DNA of 64,000 bases, taken from contig OZ038436.1 in the NCBI GenBank assembly GCA_964036275.1, positions 16,767,904-16,831,903 of the forward strand, written 5' to 3'. The stretch is from Litoditis marina (lineage: Eukaryota; Nematoda; Chromadorea; Rhabditida; Rhabditidae). Position 1 is the stretch's first letter, and every line of letters starts with the position of its first letter. The notes under the pieces are model-generated. The model worked only from the letters and a program-made list of their open reading frames with translations. It was not told the origin of the DNA and did not search any database. This document shows positions 44,628 through 54,692 of this stretch, piece after piece. Made by a program: the position numbers and the translations under genes.

Positions 44628-46690
44628 TTAGACGACATTCTTCCATACTCCGTCGGTTCTGATTCTTTTCGGGACGAAGTTGGGGCACTCGACACGCATC
44701 TCCATCACGCGGCTTCCGCCGGCGGCACGGACCGAAACGGACAAATCGATAACCACACCAACCATCTCGGTCAGGGGACACACCTTGATCTGCAATAGAG
44801 CGCTTCATTTATCATTTTTTCACATTCAAATAATGGTGCACTTGCTCATTAGAGTATGGGGTGAGAAACTAGATGCGTATTGTAGGAGTTAGAGTTTCCA
44901 ACTGGCTTGTTGAACGATGTCGAGTTAGTTATATAATAAATAAAAATCTGATGGTGTATTGTTCAATGAACTTTCGAAGTATGTTATTGGCTGGGAAGAA
45001 GCATCTTTATCGAGTCCGTAAAAAGACGGCAAGATATACCGACAGTTTCACATTCAGGTTAGCTCCCGTAGAGTATCTATACCCCTACAGAACAAAGGCA
45101 GTCATAGCTCCTCTAGGAACCTATCCCATACTGCGGTGGAACAGGAATTGGGAACATTGACTTTTTACCCCCCTCCCCTCTCCTAGATTTTCAGGTTTTA
45201 GCTTGGGTGGGGGGTTGAAGTGCTACGGGGGGGACTCAACTAAAGTGGGGGGGGGGCGATACTTCAATTTTCCCCAGGAATTTCACCAGTCAAACTGAAC
45301 TATGAAAACTCAAGTCTTAGTCAGATCTACAGACACATATAGCTCAGAGACCCACCACGAGTGATGATTTATACACCGTCACTAGCGAGTTCTCTGACGT
45401 AGACCAATTTCTTACCGATCCGGGCACAATATTGGTCTTGTTCGGGGCTGAACCGCAGATCTCCTTCACAGAAGGAATCTCGACCTCATCGCTGGCACTA
45501 TCTTCACTGTTTGACTGCGATCGCGAGCACTCCAGGTACTGCGGTTTCAGAATCTGAAGGGGAAAATGTGGTGAATTCTATATCTAATCGGGTTTTTAGG
45601 TAACCTAACCCTTTTTTGGTAACCTATTTTCCAGGTTACCCCGGTAGGTAACCGGTCGGTAACCTAAAATGAAAAACCGGTTACCTGTTTTTCTAACGCA
45701 AATTGTGGGTTTTACCGTTAGTTTGAACGGTAACCGGATTTTAGTTTCAGGTTACTTTTAGGTTACCTACCAAGGAAACCTCAAAAACTTAAGGTTACCA
45801 AAAAAGGGTTAGGTTACCTAAAACCCGGTTAGTTGTGAGCAGAAAGGAATCCTATTTCGGCAATAGGGGATGACCATAGCTGACTTGTACTTTGAACTCG
45901 AAATACCTCGTTATACTCGAGTATTATCCGGAAACCCACGGGATCAAACTACAAAACACAGCGAAATAGAACAACATACACTATATTGGCTTATTTTGGA
46001 GTGCGCGAACCATAAAACAGGTTCTCCATCTACCTCAAGCAAGCCTACATAGTGTGGGTTGCCATGGTCCGCTGTGTTTGTAGTTAGATCATGTTGCTTT
46101 TCGAAAATATCTCGTAAATATAGGTGTGAATCAAGTTCGAACTACAACTGAGTTCTGGTCTTTCCTTGATTGTACCTTGGTCTTTTTTGCTTCCTTCTTT
46201 CTTGGCACAGAGTTTCTAGCGGAATCGGCACATTTTCTCGGTTGATCGCCGAGAACAACTTCGACCGGGTCTCCGGGGAGTGGCAGACTTTTCAGAATCT
46301 GTAAAATTAGTTTTGTGTCACATTAATTTTGTTTTGTATTTGTAGTTTGCTCCAGTTAGGGTTCGTTGGTGGAATCCAGTAATCAAACTACAACTCAGAC
46401 AGTATGCATATGAATAAAACAAACACTAAACTCGAAAAAGCAAAAGGAAAGAGAACGGAAGCAATTATGAATAGAGAGACTAGGTAGAGTAAAAGAATGA
46501 GAGACAGCGAGAAACAGATAGAGGGAGAACGAGAGCAAGAAAGAGCAAAAGATTACGGCAAAAACAGTGTTGTTCTAAGCCCGAAAAGTTATAGAATCTT
46601 TCAAAAAGGTACCTTTTCAGCCTCGGCAATAGTGTTCATAATAGTTGTATTGACATTCTCGGTGACGGGCAGGACAGAACTGCGATCCAT
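44628..46690 (-). CDS. Unrecognised protein, at least four exons, 5' end uncertain
   Basis: Exons 46613-46690 (or further upstream, open to about 46760), 46176-46298, 45416-45553, 44628-44789; all junctions are phase 0 with good GT-AG sites. The minimal product is 166 aa from the first in-frame ATG. I do not recognise a domain. The N-terminal part has MDRSSVLPVTENVNTT. The middle is Ser/Lys-rich and probably disordered (PRKKEAKKTK, SNSEDSASDEVE). The C-terminus is compact and hydrophobic (PLTEMVGVVIDLSVSVRAAG) and ends in a basic segment. Exons 2 and 3 both begin with ILKxxxL-like codons. The ATG at 46690 has no acceptor nearby, and conserved-looking codons continue upstream, so the real start is probably earlier. 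Confidence 0.55.
45150..45274. mobile_element. G/C-tract MITE, 125-bp internally deleted copy, 8-bp target duplication
   Basis: Starts GGGAACATTGACTTTTTACC and ends GATACTTCAATTTTCCC, flanked by CAGGAATT at 45142-45149 and 45275-45282. It matches the two ends of the 48823-49189 element in reverse orientation, with its middle missing. It lies in the intron 44790-45415 of the unrecognised minus-strand gene. Confidence 0.87.
45586..45832. mobile_element. GGTAACC foldback element
   Basis: About 247 bp. Its 40-bp ends (GGGTTTTAGGTAACCTAACC then CTTTTTTGGTAACC) are near-perfect inverted copies. The centre also consists of GGTAAC/GTTACC words, so the whole element can fold into one long hairpin. 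It lies in the intron 45554-46175 of the unrecognised minus-strand gene. Confidence 0.85.
46341..46395. repeat. Small foldback of the TTGTAGTTTGATC family
   Basis: Ends TTTGTAGTTTGCTCC and AATCAAACTACAAC. It lies in the intron 46299-46612 of the unrecognised minus-strand gene. A similar pair is at about 46077-46149 in the neighbouring intron. Confidence 0.65.
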
Positions 46691-46760
46691 GATGAGGCAC
46701 CGGCCGGAGGGAAAGGAAGATTCAAAATGATCCTCCAGGCAGATTCGGACCCCGTTGACG

Positions 46761-47640
46761 GGAAAAGATGAACTTTCAGTCGACAGAAATGGAAACAGGA
46801 TCAAGTTTACAGGTTGGAAAGAAAAACAGGTTTCAACGTTGGTTTCCACATACAACCCGGTTAGGAAATAGATAAGAGGAACAAATGAGAGTAAGAAGAA
46901 AGGGTGGTTAGAGGGGATGAAGGAAGGTGAAAGATATAGTTGTGTTGAACTCACTCGGAAAAGTAGGGTACCTACTATCCGCTGGGACCGTGATTTGGGT
47001 ACGAACTCACTGAACGTCGTGGAACTATGTCAAAATTAGTTGACATTCAGTCGTAATGGGATATACACCATCGTGCTCTCACTCCGTGTTTCTCTCTCTC
47101 CTCTTTCCTGTCTCTCTTTCTATCTCTCTTGCTCCCTCTCAGTCTATCTCCCAGACCCATACATGTTTACGAAGAGTGCAAGACGTGAGAAACAATAACG
47201 AAACGTTTCTTCCATCATTATTTCGTAGGTAGCCGGTGGGAGTGGCTGCAAGATCGACTAACATATTCATCAGACCAACTTATTCTCGAAACTTGGAAGG
47301 TAATTCATGTTTTTTTTGTTTTCATTAGCGTAGTTCGATTGCAAACTGAGAGAAACATTGCTCTTGATCCATTGTTTGTGGGAACTTACAGATGAACAAA
47401 TCTCACGAGCTTCAAACGAGGTATATATTGGGGCTAAATTTCCGCATTTGTGGCTCATACGTTCATGAGCCTCTCTAGAGTTTGTTTTGACTATGACGGC
47501 ACTTCGCGCACACATGGTGGTCTTCAGTAGATATCCATGAGTTTCTCATGAGCAAATTGTCTCGTGACCATCTCATGAGCATATCTCGTGACCTTTTCGT
47601 GACTTCGCCCAGTTTCCACCGCGTTTTACTTCCTTTCCTG
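46761..47640. other. Divergent spacer upstream of the RING-like gene
   Basis: No supported gene. It contains a CT-rich tract (47088-47150) and a cluster of CATGAG/CTCATGAG words (47523-47608) related to the palindromic element at 52265-52445. Confidence 0.5.
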
Positions 47641-47643
47641 CAG

Positions 47644-50600
47644 ATGTCGTGTCGTCAAACCGTGATGCGATGTCCGATTTGTCTGGAGAAGAAACAGCAA
47701 GTGGACATGCAGACACTCAACTGCAAGCACATCGTCTGTGGACAATGTCTGGCCATGACCGCTGGTATCCTTTTTTCTAAAATTCCGATGTTCACAATAC
47801 AAATATGTTACTCTCAATCATGAAAAATCCAATTTTGTAATTTCCGTTGAGTAGCAGTAGCGATAATAGTCTCAGATTGGAACGGCACATGTTGACCGCA
47901 TCTGCTGTGTATTTAGTTTGATCTTCAAGTTTTAGTTGTTAACAGCTCATTTCTGCTGTATAATGTTCACTAAGCTACAAATACTCGGTACATTGCATAG
48001 TGCGCACGGTAGGGACCGTTCATACACGCTGACACAAAAAACTGCTCTAACTTTGGCTGTGGTTGTAGTTTGATCCATCTACTTTTTAGTGGTAACTAGT
48101 TATAATCAAACTTTGTACTGTGAGCGCAAATGAAATAGAAAAAATGGTCAACACTTCTTAATTTCAGGTTCATTCTGCCCGGCTCTGGACTGTGAAGGCG
48201 CACGATCAACCGATATTTTCGTCGACGAAATGGCGGGTGGGTATTGTAAGAGGATTAGTAGAATGAAATTAGAATGTATGTGAGTGAAAGAAAAGAGTAA
48301 AGTAACTGTGAAATTTAACTTAGAACCAAGGAATTGTGTTAGCTAAGAATTTCGGGCTTCAAACGCCTATATGTCGGTTAGGGCGCTCATGGTTCCATAG
48401 TCTGGTCAAAGTAGCCAAGAATTCATACTGTGCTTTTCAACTTGTGCTGTATACAAGTGTGATTTCCGCGAAAACTTCAATTGTACAAAGATAATGTGAG
48501 GATTTAAGTGTAATTTGCAGGCGGTGCTGACGAATCTTCTCAGCAGATCTCCTTTGGAACTCACACAATGAACATGCTCGAGTTGGAAGAGAGACAGAAG
48601 TAGGCGAACAACGATTATTTGAAAAGAAGTAAATTTCATTGCAGAGTGAAAGCTATTCACCAAACTATATTAGGATGCAGAGGATTAGTTATGCAACATA
48701 TATGGTCATATGTACGGTGTATGTGGCCCTGTCCCCCTGTTGTTGTAGTTTGATCCCGTGTTTTTTCGGTCGGAGTTCATAGAATATTACGTCTGTCAGA
48801 ATCAAACTACCAATAAGATTTGGGGAAAATTGAAGTATCGCCCCCCACTTTAGTTCAGTCCCCCCCGTAGCACTTCAACCCCCCACCCAAGCTAAAACCT
48901 AAAAATCTAGGAGGGGGGGGGGGTCAAAATTGAACTTCGACATTTACTATTTACCCCCCACCTGGGTCGGCGGGGGGTAGAACTTCAATGGTGGGGGGTC
49001 AAACTTCAACGAGTGGGGGGCTGAACTTCAATACCGGAAATGTTTACTTTTTACCCCCCACCCTCAAACTTTTGTATTGGAAGTGATAAATTGAATTATC
49101 ACCCCCGGTGGGGGGGGTCAAACTACAATTCCCCAAACGCAATACAAATTCAGAAAGGAGGGGGGGGGGGGTAAAAAGTCAATGTTCCCAAGATTTGTTC
49201 ACTCCCTATACTTTCAGATGTGACGCTCGCCGCGGGCAGCACTGGTGCTCGAATGTGGCTCGAATGAGTCTGAAGAGTTGTCGCCACAACTTCTGTTACG
49301 ACTGTCTCGCGGAGAAGATACAATCCGCCGCCGCGTTTGGTTGGTTGATTTGGAATGAAATGATAAAAGTGATAGGCCAAATCTGGTCAAGCGATTGAGA
49401 TCTGTGAACGGATAGTAAAGTTCCATGCATGGGAATGATATAGTTTGGGTCCGGATTTTGTTAGGTATTATGACACGATTTTAACATTTTGTTGCGGTGT
49501 GTTCATTACATCAGGTTCTGCCACAAAAAAGTGAAGAAAAGTTCACTAAAACCCTTTGTTTTTCAGACGAAGCGCCCAACTGTCCCACGGTGTACTGTGC
49601 CAATCGTCTCTCTCGTGCCGAGGTGCGGCAGCTGGGCCAGCGCTCGCCATTGGTGGCGCCCATGTGCGCCAAACTGGAAAGCCGGGTCGAGGACCTCTCG
49701 CAGGCAATGGTCGCGGTAAGTATAGGAGTGGCCACATCCTAATTGCAGTGTGCTCTCGGTGCACGCAAAAAAGTAAGACTTTAACTACAAACACAGTTGG
49801 ATAGGGCATCATACATAGTATAAGCTTGCTTTGGATAGAGCCAATCCTATATCTTTGTATTCGTGGATGCATGGTGAACCAAATTTGAACAATATTCAAA
49901 TTTAAATTGTAGAATTTATTCGAGAAAGGCGGCGGCAGTTCTGCCAATTTCAAATACCGGGGTTCATTTCAGCATCGCGTAGTTTCAATCAGAAACCCAA
50001 AATTACCGTTGGGCATATCTCACGAGCGTCGTCAGTTCACTTTTGCCCGAACTGATGCTGACAGTGGCCTAAAATCCAAAAGAGAATGTGAACCTATGTG
50101 TTTGCCCTGTGTAAACCGAACTGAGGACTATGGTTGCTACAGTTGCCTTGCTCAAACTCATGTGAAAAGTTGTGAACGCTCTTCACAATCTTTCAATGTA
50201 ATTTCATTCTATTCACCTTCGTTGGAGTTCATGCCATTTCAGGGTAAAGACGAGATAGTGGTTGACTGTTCCATCTATGGAAAAGACGCTACCAGAAAGA
50301 GAATAATCATCCCCAAGGCATGTAATGTTGGTGAGTTGTTCAACTGGCTCTGAAATAGAGGTTTGTATGACTTGTGACTCTAAATTTCATATTATGCTTC
50401 TTCCAGTTAGAACATAAAAGTTACGGTAGGCATGGTAATTCTAGTGTTTTGACATGTAGTCTTCATGCAACGAGCAGTATACCCCCTTCACGAAGTTAGA
50501 ATAAGGCAGTGATAAAATACTTGATTTGATCTTCATTTTGTCTAACTATCCGCTTTTATGATGTTTGTAGATTTTATCAGTTTATGAGTTTCAGGCGATG

Positions 50601-51290
50601 TTCTGAGCGCGATTCTTCAAATGCAGCGTCTGGCCAAGAACCGGTCCACATCGAGTTTGGGAATATTCATTCGCAAGGAAGTTCAGAAAGGTAACAGATC
50701 AGTTAATCTAACATAGAACAATGAAATTCAGGTGTAAAGTAGATCAAGGCGTACAATTTGACCAAGTCCTCTCCGTGTATAATTCTCGCCATCCCATTTT
50801 TAATCGCTTTTCAACATGGCAGAGTTTTCGAAAGGAAAACTGGAAATTTCTGTTGCCTGCCCTTCTCTTTAGATGCATTTTCGCAGTTTTTATTTTAAAT
50901 TATAGCTATGAAAGCTCTGACACGCCAATGGTTTTCGTAACTATAACAAGTAATAATTTTCTGTTATGATTGGTTTTATTTTTTTCGACGGTGTACACAT
51001 GTAACCGAGTCGCATCTAGAAAGCAACCAAATTTGTCTACAGTGACACTTTTCGGTTATGTAAAGTGATTTTGGTTGCATTTGAAAGCAACCAATAGTTT
51101 TGTACACATGTAACCGGGTTGAGTTCTGGTTGCATGTGTATTTGGCCCATTTTCACCTCGTTCAGGTGTGGTGAAGTATGAGCCGATTCGTGTGAAGGAA
51201 TTGGGCAAGAAGACGGTGAAGGACCTCGAGTGGGAGGAGAAAATGATCATCGTGGTCGACATCGAGAACCACCTCGCCAGACAGAAATAG
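47644..51290 (+). CDS. Protein with two RING-like zinc-binding clusters, complete, 8 exons
   Basis: Probable E3 ubiquitin ligase, inferred from the first cluster only. Exons 47644-47764, 48168-48236, 48521-48599, 49218-49339, 49567-49715, 50243-50330, 50595-50690, 51166-51290; 282 aa. Cluster 1 is a full C3HC4 RING: C10, C13, C27, H29, C32, C35, C44, C49. Cluster 2 repeats the second half (C111, H113, C116, C119, C136, C141; CRHNFCYDCLAE against CKHIVCGQCLAM). Its first pair (C91, C100) has the wrong spacing for C-x2-C. The C-terminal 110 residues are a mixed alpha/beta-looking domain (KRIIIPKACNVGDVL, KMIIVVDIE) that I do not recognise. The ATG directly follows CCTGCAG, a trans-splice-like acceptor. 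AATAAA lies at about 51389. Confidence 0.75.
48742..48812. repeat. Small foldback of the TTGTAGTTTGATC family
   Basis: TTGTAGTTTGATCCCG on the left, AATCAAACTACCAA on the right. It sits immediately left of the G/C-tract element, in intron 48600-49217 of the RING-like gene. A weaker copy is at about 48063-48118. Confidence 0.65.
48823..49189. mobile_element. G/C-tract MITE, 367 bp, 8-bp target duplication
   Basis: Starts GGGAAAATTGAAGTATCG and ends AAAAGTCAATGTTCCC, flanked by AAGATTTG at 48815-48822 and 49190-49197. The interior alternates C6-C7 and G6-G12 runs with spacers such as ACTTCAA. It lies inside the RING-like gene, ending 28 bp before exon 49218. Confidence 0.88.
50990..51145. repeat. 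Repeats of TGTACACATGTAACCGGGT in an intron
   Basis: Direct copies at about 50992-51011 and 51101-51120, with GCAACCAA/TTGGTTGC words inverted between them. It lies in intron 50691-51165, close to the last exon of the RING-like gene. Confidence 0.65.
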
Positions 51291-52264
51291 ACAGAAGAAG
51301 ATACGAGAGAAACGAGTGTACAACAACAAAACAATGCTCAATTGTCTTGTATCTTTCGAACATTCGCTGACATCATGTAATTATGAAAATAAACAATTTC
51401 TGTGAAAAGTGTTGCGAATTTAAATAGCAGAAGGTGGTTGAGAACGGGATTCTAGGTGGAAAAGTTGGATTACCCGGATGATTTTTGATCGCATGCAACC
51501 AGGTTGCACGTGTGTAAAACTTCAGTGATTTCGTAACATTCTGGAGGATTTCAGGATGGTAGAAAGAAAAGTGTTGAAAGAGCAGACTACAAAGCTAGTG
51601 CTCACTCTCTGTATATATGATTTTGCTTTCTTCTGCATCTGAAACCGTTTAATTGGCTATACAAGTAATACGATTAACTTTTTAATGAAAGTTGAAAACT
51701 AGACTTTTAAAGTATTTTAGTTTCTCGAATGCTTCGCATTATTACGTTATTAGCCTTAGTCTACATATCGTTATAGTGTGCACAATAGGGCATACTGTAC
51801 AAATAGATAGCTTTGTCTGGCACTCTCTCATAATAGAGTGCTGTCTCATTGAACTATTTGATCAGTTGGTTAGGCTGTGTATGGTCCGTTTTATACTGTC
51901 CAGTTGATGAATGACTATCATTCTGACAATACGTTCTCCACCATACGTCGTCCATTTCCCATATTATTATACTAGTTGTAAATGTGAAGTCGCGTGAAAC
52001 TTGAAGAAACATCAGCAGTTGTGCCTCATTTCACGTTTCATTTCACATTTAATTTCACCGTAGAAGGGTCAGATTGTTATTCCAAGTTATAGTTTAATCT
52101 ACTGACACATACACACAGAAAAGTTGTTCCGCTCAGTACGCGCTGACAGGAAACTACAGACACCAGCTTACTGTGATAAATTTACACGAGAAGAAATAAT
52201 CACATCTGTAGGTCCGATTTTTCAGAAGCCGGGATACACAGTGTATGTTCCCCAGTGTTTACCA

Positions 52265-52445
52265 GGCGGCGTAGCAAACCGTCCAACCTCATGAGAAGTT
52301 CATATGAGTTTCTCATGAGATACCTCATGAGCTACTCGTGAACTCCTAATGTTGTAGCATAGCAATCAATAGCATCTCATGAGAAACTCGTGCTAATAGC
52401 TCATGAGCTGATCTCATGAACTTTTGTGGGGATTGCTACGCCGCC
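52265..52445. mobile_element. Palindromic element GGCGGCGTAGCAA with CTCATGAG repeats
   Basis: Ends GGCGGCGTAGCAA and inverted TTGCTACGCCGCC. The interior is built of CTCATGAG and CATGAGAA words that are self-complementary. Partial relatives are at 58350-58517 (one GGCGGCGTAGCAA end kept) and 47523-47608 (words only). Confidence 0.75.
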
Positions 52446-52447
52446 AG

Positions 52448-52513
52448 TGTAATTGTAGTTTGATTTCTGTTTGACAATAGTGAATAACGGCGTGTTTCGA
52501 GATCAAACTACAA
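52448..52513. repeat. Small foldback of the TTGTAGTTTGATC family
   Basis: AATTGTAGTTTGATTTC and its inverted partner GATCAAACTACAAT, 66 bp, 30 bp upstream of the next gene's start. Confidence 0.7.
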
Positions 52514-52543
52514 TAGCGATTTGGTTACTCCTTGTATTCCAGG

Positions 52544-54692
52544 ATGTTGTTCGTCTCCCTCTGTCTTCTATGTGTGTTCCACCCCGCCCTCTCCAACCCG
52601 GCTGACGAACACTATGTCGAACTCTCCATGGAACTAACCATAGCCCTGGAAAACCAACCGGAAGTAACCGAACAAGAACTACACGATGTAAGTATACAAA
52701 CACCAAAATAAAATAAAAAAAACACCCCACAACACTCTAAAAGTTACCAAAGATCTTTCCATTCGATACGTGATGTTACAGTCTAGCTCATACTCTTCTT
52801 GAACAAACCTGCTTCTCAGCTTTGCAGTGGATAGATTTTGCTTATTTCAGAGGAAGCCCATGAGGTGCATATTGCAGTTTTGCTGTGTTTGCAAATTGAT
52901 ACCTTTGTTATCCAGAAAAAGTTCGTCAAACATAGCGTGAAATCAATTTATCAAACTACAACTAGTCACTCCATATAGTTGCCGTTTTTCCCATAAAGAC
53001 AGCAGAGGGTTCAATTGATTGAGCGATGCGGGGCGAGCGGTCGTTGATTATCTGCCAGCAGATGAGAGAGTGTGTAGATCAATGATACGCAGACTGGCTG
53101 GCCACTCGCCAAACGCCGCCCCATACAAAATCTCAGAACGATTGCCGCCAATTTTCTTCGATTGGCCAGCTACAAAAGCGAGAGAGTGTGCAGGTCGATG
53201 AGGCCGCAGACATCTGGGTCTCTCTGACCTGCACACTCTCTCGCCCAGCCAATAAAAAAGTGGCTGGCCAATTGGCTGGGAATTGTCTGAGATCGATGGT
53301 ACGGTGTCCACAACGGTTTGACGAAACCTATATAACCCGTACAAGAGTCAATTTTTACAGCTGGCCAAACAAGTGGTTGTGCACAGCGACAACCATCCTA
53401 GACAGGCAAAAGTATACGAAGAATTCCTAGCCACCAAAACGCCCGAATTCCAGAAGTTCTTCAGAGAAACGATTTTGGACCCGAAGTGAGTTGTATCCGA
53501 GTTATGACTGAGAATGAAGAGTGTTAATTCTTATTAGGAACCGATGAATTTCTGTAAATCGGAGCTCTTACCCAGATACAGTCAGAGCTAGAACTCATCG
53601 CTATTTATTTGTGAAGTTCAGAAGACGCAGACTGTCTCAGCCAGTCTGCTGCCTCATTGACCTCCATGCTCTCTCGTTTCTGCGCCGGTCAATCTCAGAT
53701 TTTTTTTAATTGCAGAGCAAAGCAACATGTGACTGACCGACTGGAGAAGATCCTCGGCTACTATTTGACGAAGGACCAAATCAACAGGGTCCGTTTCTCT
53801 TTTAATATTACGAACTACCAACTACACAAACAATATTACAAACTAAGTGGCCGTATTCACGAAGCTCGCTGGACCTTCTCGCTTCTCCACACCCTCCTCA
53901 TCAGCACACTCTCTCGTAACGTCCATCTGGCAGATGTTTCAGCTTTGTAAATACGGCATAATGACTAGAAAACCGGTCAAGACTATCTGAGTAGAAAAAT
54001 GAGGAACGTGTCAATTGAGAGATGTTCACCATTGAATTACATCAACAGTGTCAGTTTCCGTTGAATGCTACCAAACTACCAACTTCAATACTATTTTTAC
54101 AAATATCGTATTGGTTTTGCAGTTCCGCGTGGTTCTCGTTCAACAGATGGCGGCCCAATCGAGTCGAGACGAGACGGTGGTCGCCATAAAGCAGGAACTC
54201 GGAAAGGTTGGTAATATGTTCAGACGAGAATAGAGCTGTACAAGTTCAACTCGAAACTTCACATAAAAACTCGAAAGTTACGAAGTTTTGAATTCTGTTA
54301 AGAGCGTACTGACTTCTGACCGGATAAAATGTGTCACCGGACGAAGCGCCCTTCTGGGACAGTTCATAACGCAATTATTTCGAATGAGATACTCAAAATA
54401 CCTAAAAATACTTTATGGGTTTTCTGAAAAAAAAATCTAAAAGGTATAAGTTCAAAATTGGGGTGATTCTTTGTCTTTAACTTTGACAACTACAGACTCT
54501 CTGATAAAAAAAACAGTATGTCGCACCATATCTGAGCCTAAACTATTGATTTTGCAGGATTTGGGAGAGGAAAAGGCCACAAAAGCGGTGGATATGGTTC
54601 TGAAGGACCTACGTCTACTGTACAAAATGCACGGACCACTCGTGCAACAATTGGACAAGCCCATGGCTCATTTGGTCAGAGACGAGTTGTAA
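52544..54692 (+). CDS. Secreted all-helical protein, complete, 5 exons, unrecognised
   Basis: Exons 52544-52687, 53361-53485, 53716-53788, 54123-54206, 54558-54692; 186 aa. Residues 1-17 are a signal peptide (LFVSLCLLCVF...ALS). The mature part has no Cys and is rich in Lys/Glu/Gln/Leu with heptad-like spacing (RLEKILGYYLTKDQINR, AVDMVLKDLRLLYKMHG), so it should be alpha-helical. Size, secretion and helicity recall nematode SXP/RAL-2 (DUF148) and fatty-acid/retinol-binding proteins, but I see no diagnostic motif of either. The ATG follows TATTCCAG by one base, a trans-splice-like acceptor. Its introns hold inverted-repeat elements (53030-53300, 53847-53960). Confidence 0.65.
53030..53300. repeat. 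Complex inverted repeats with GAGAGAGTGTG and GGCTGGCC words
   Basis: CGAGAGAGTGTGCAGGTC is followed about 45 bp later by its inverse GACCTGCACACTCTCTCG. Outer copies (GAGAGAGTGTGTAGATC, GGCTGGCCACTCGCC, GTGGCTGGCCAATTGG) extend the structure. It lies in intron 52688-53360. Confidence 0.7.

Larger units (their letters stand above)
51291..52543. other. Spacer between the RING-like gene and the secreted helical protein
   Basis: 1.25 kb, no supported gene. It includes the RING-like gene 3' end, a palindromic CTCATGAG element (52265-52445) and a TTGTAGTTTGATC foldback (52448-52513). Confidence 0.6.

Noticed and set aside
52265..52445. CRISPR-like array of CTCATGAG repeats
   Set aside because: Repeats are 8 bp, self-complementary and irregularly spaced inside an inverted-repeat element in a eukaryotic genome.
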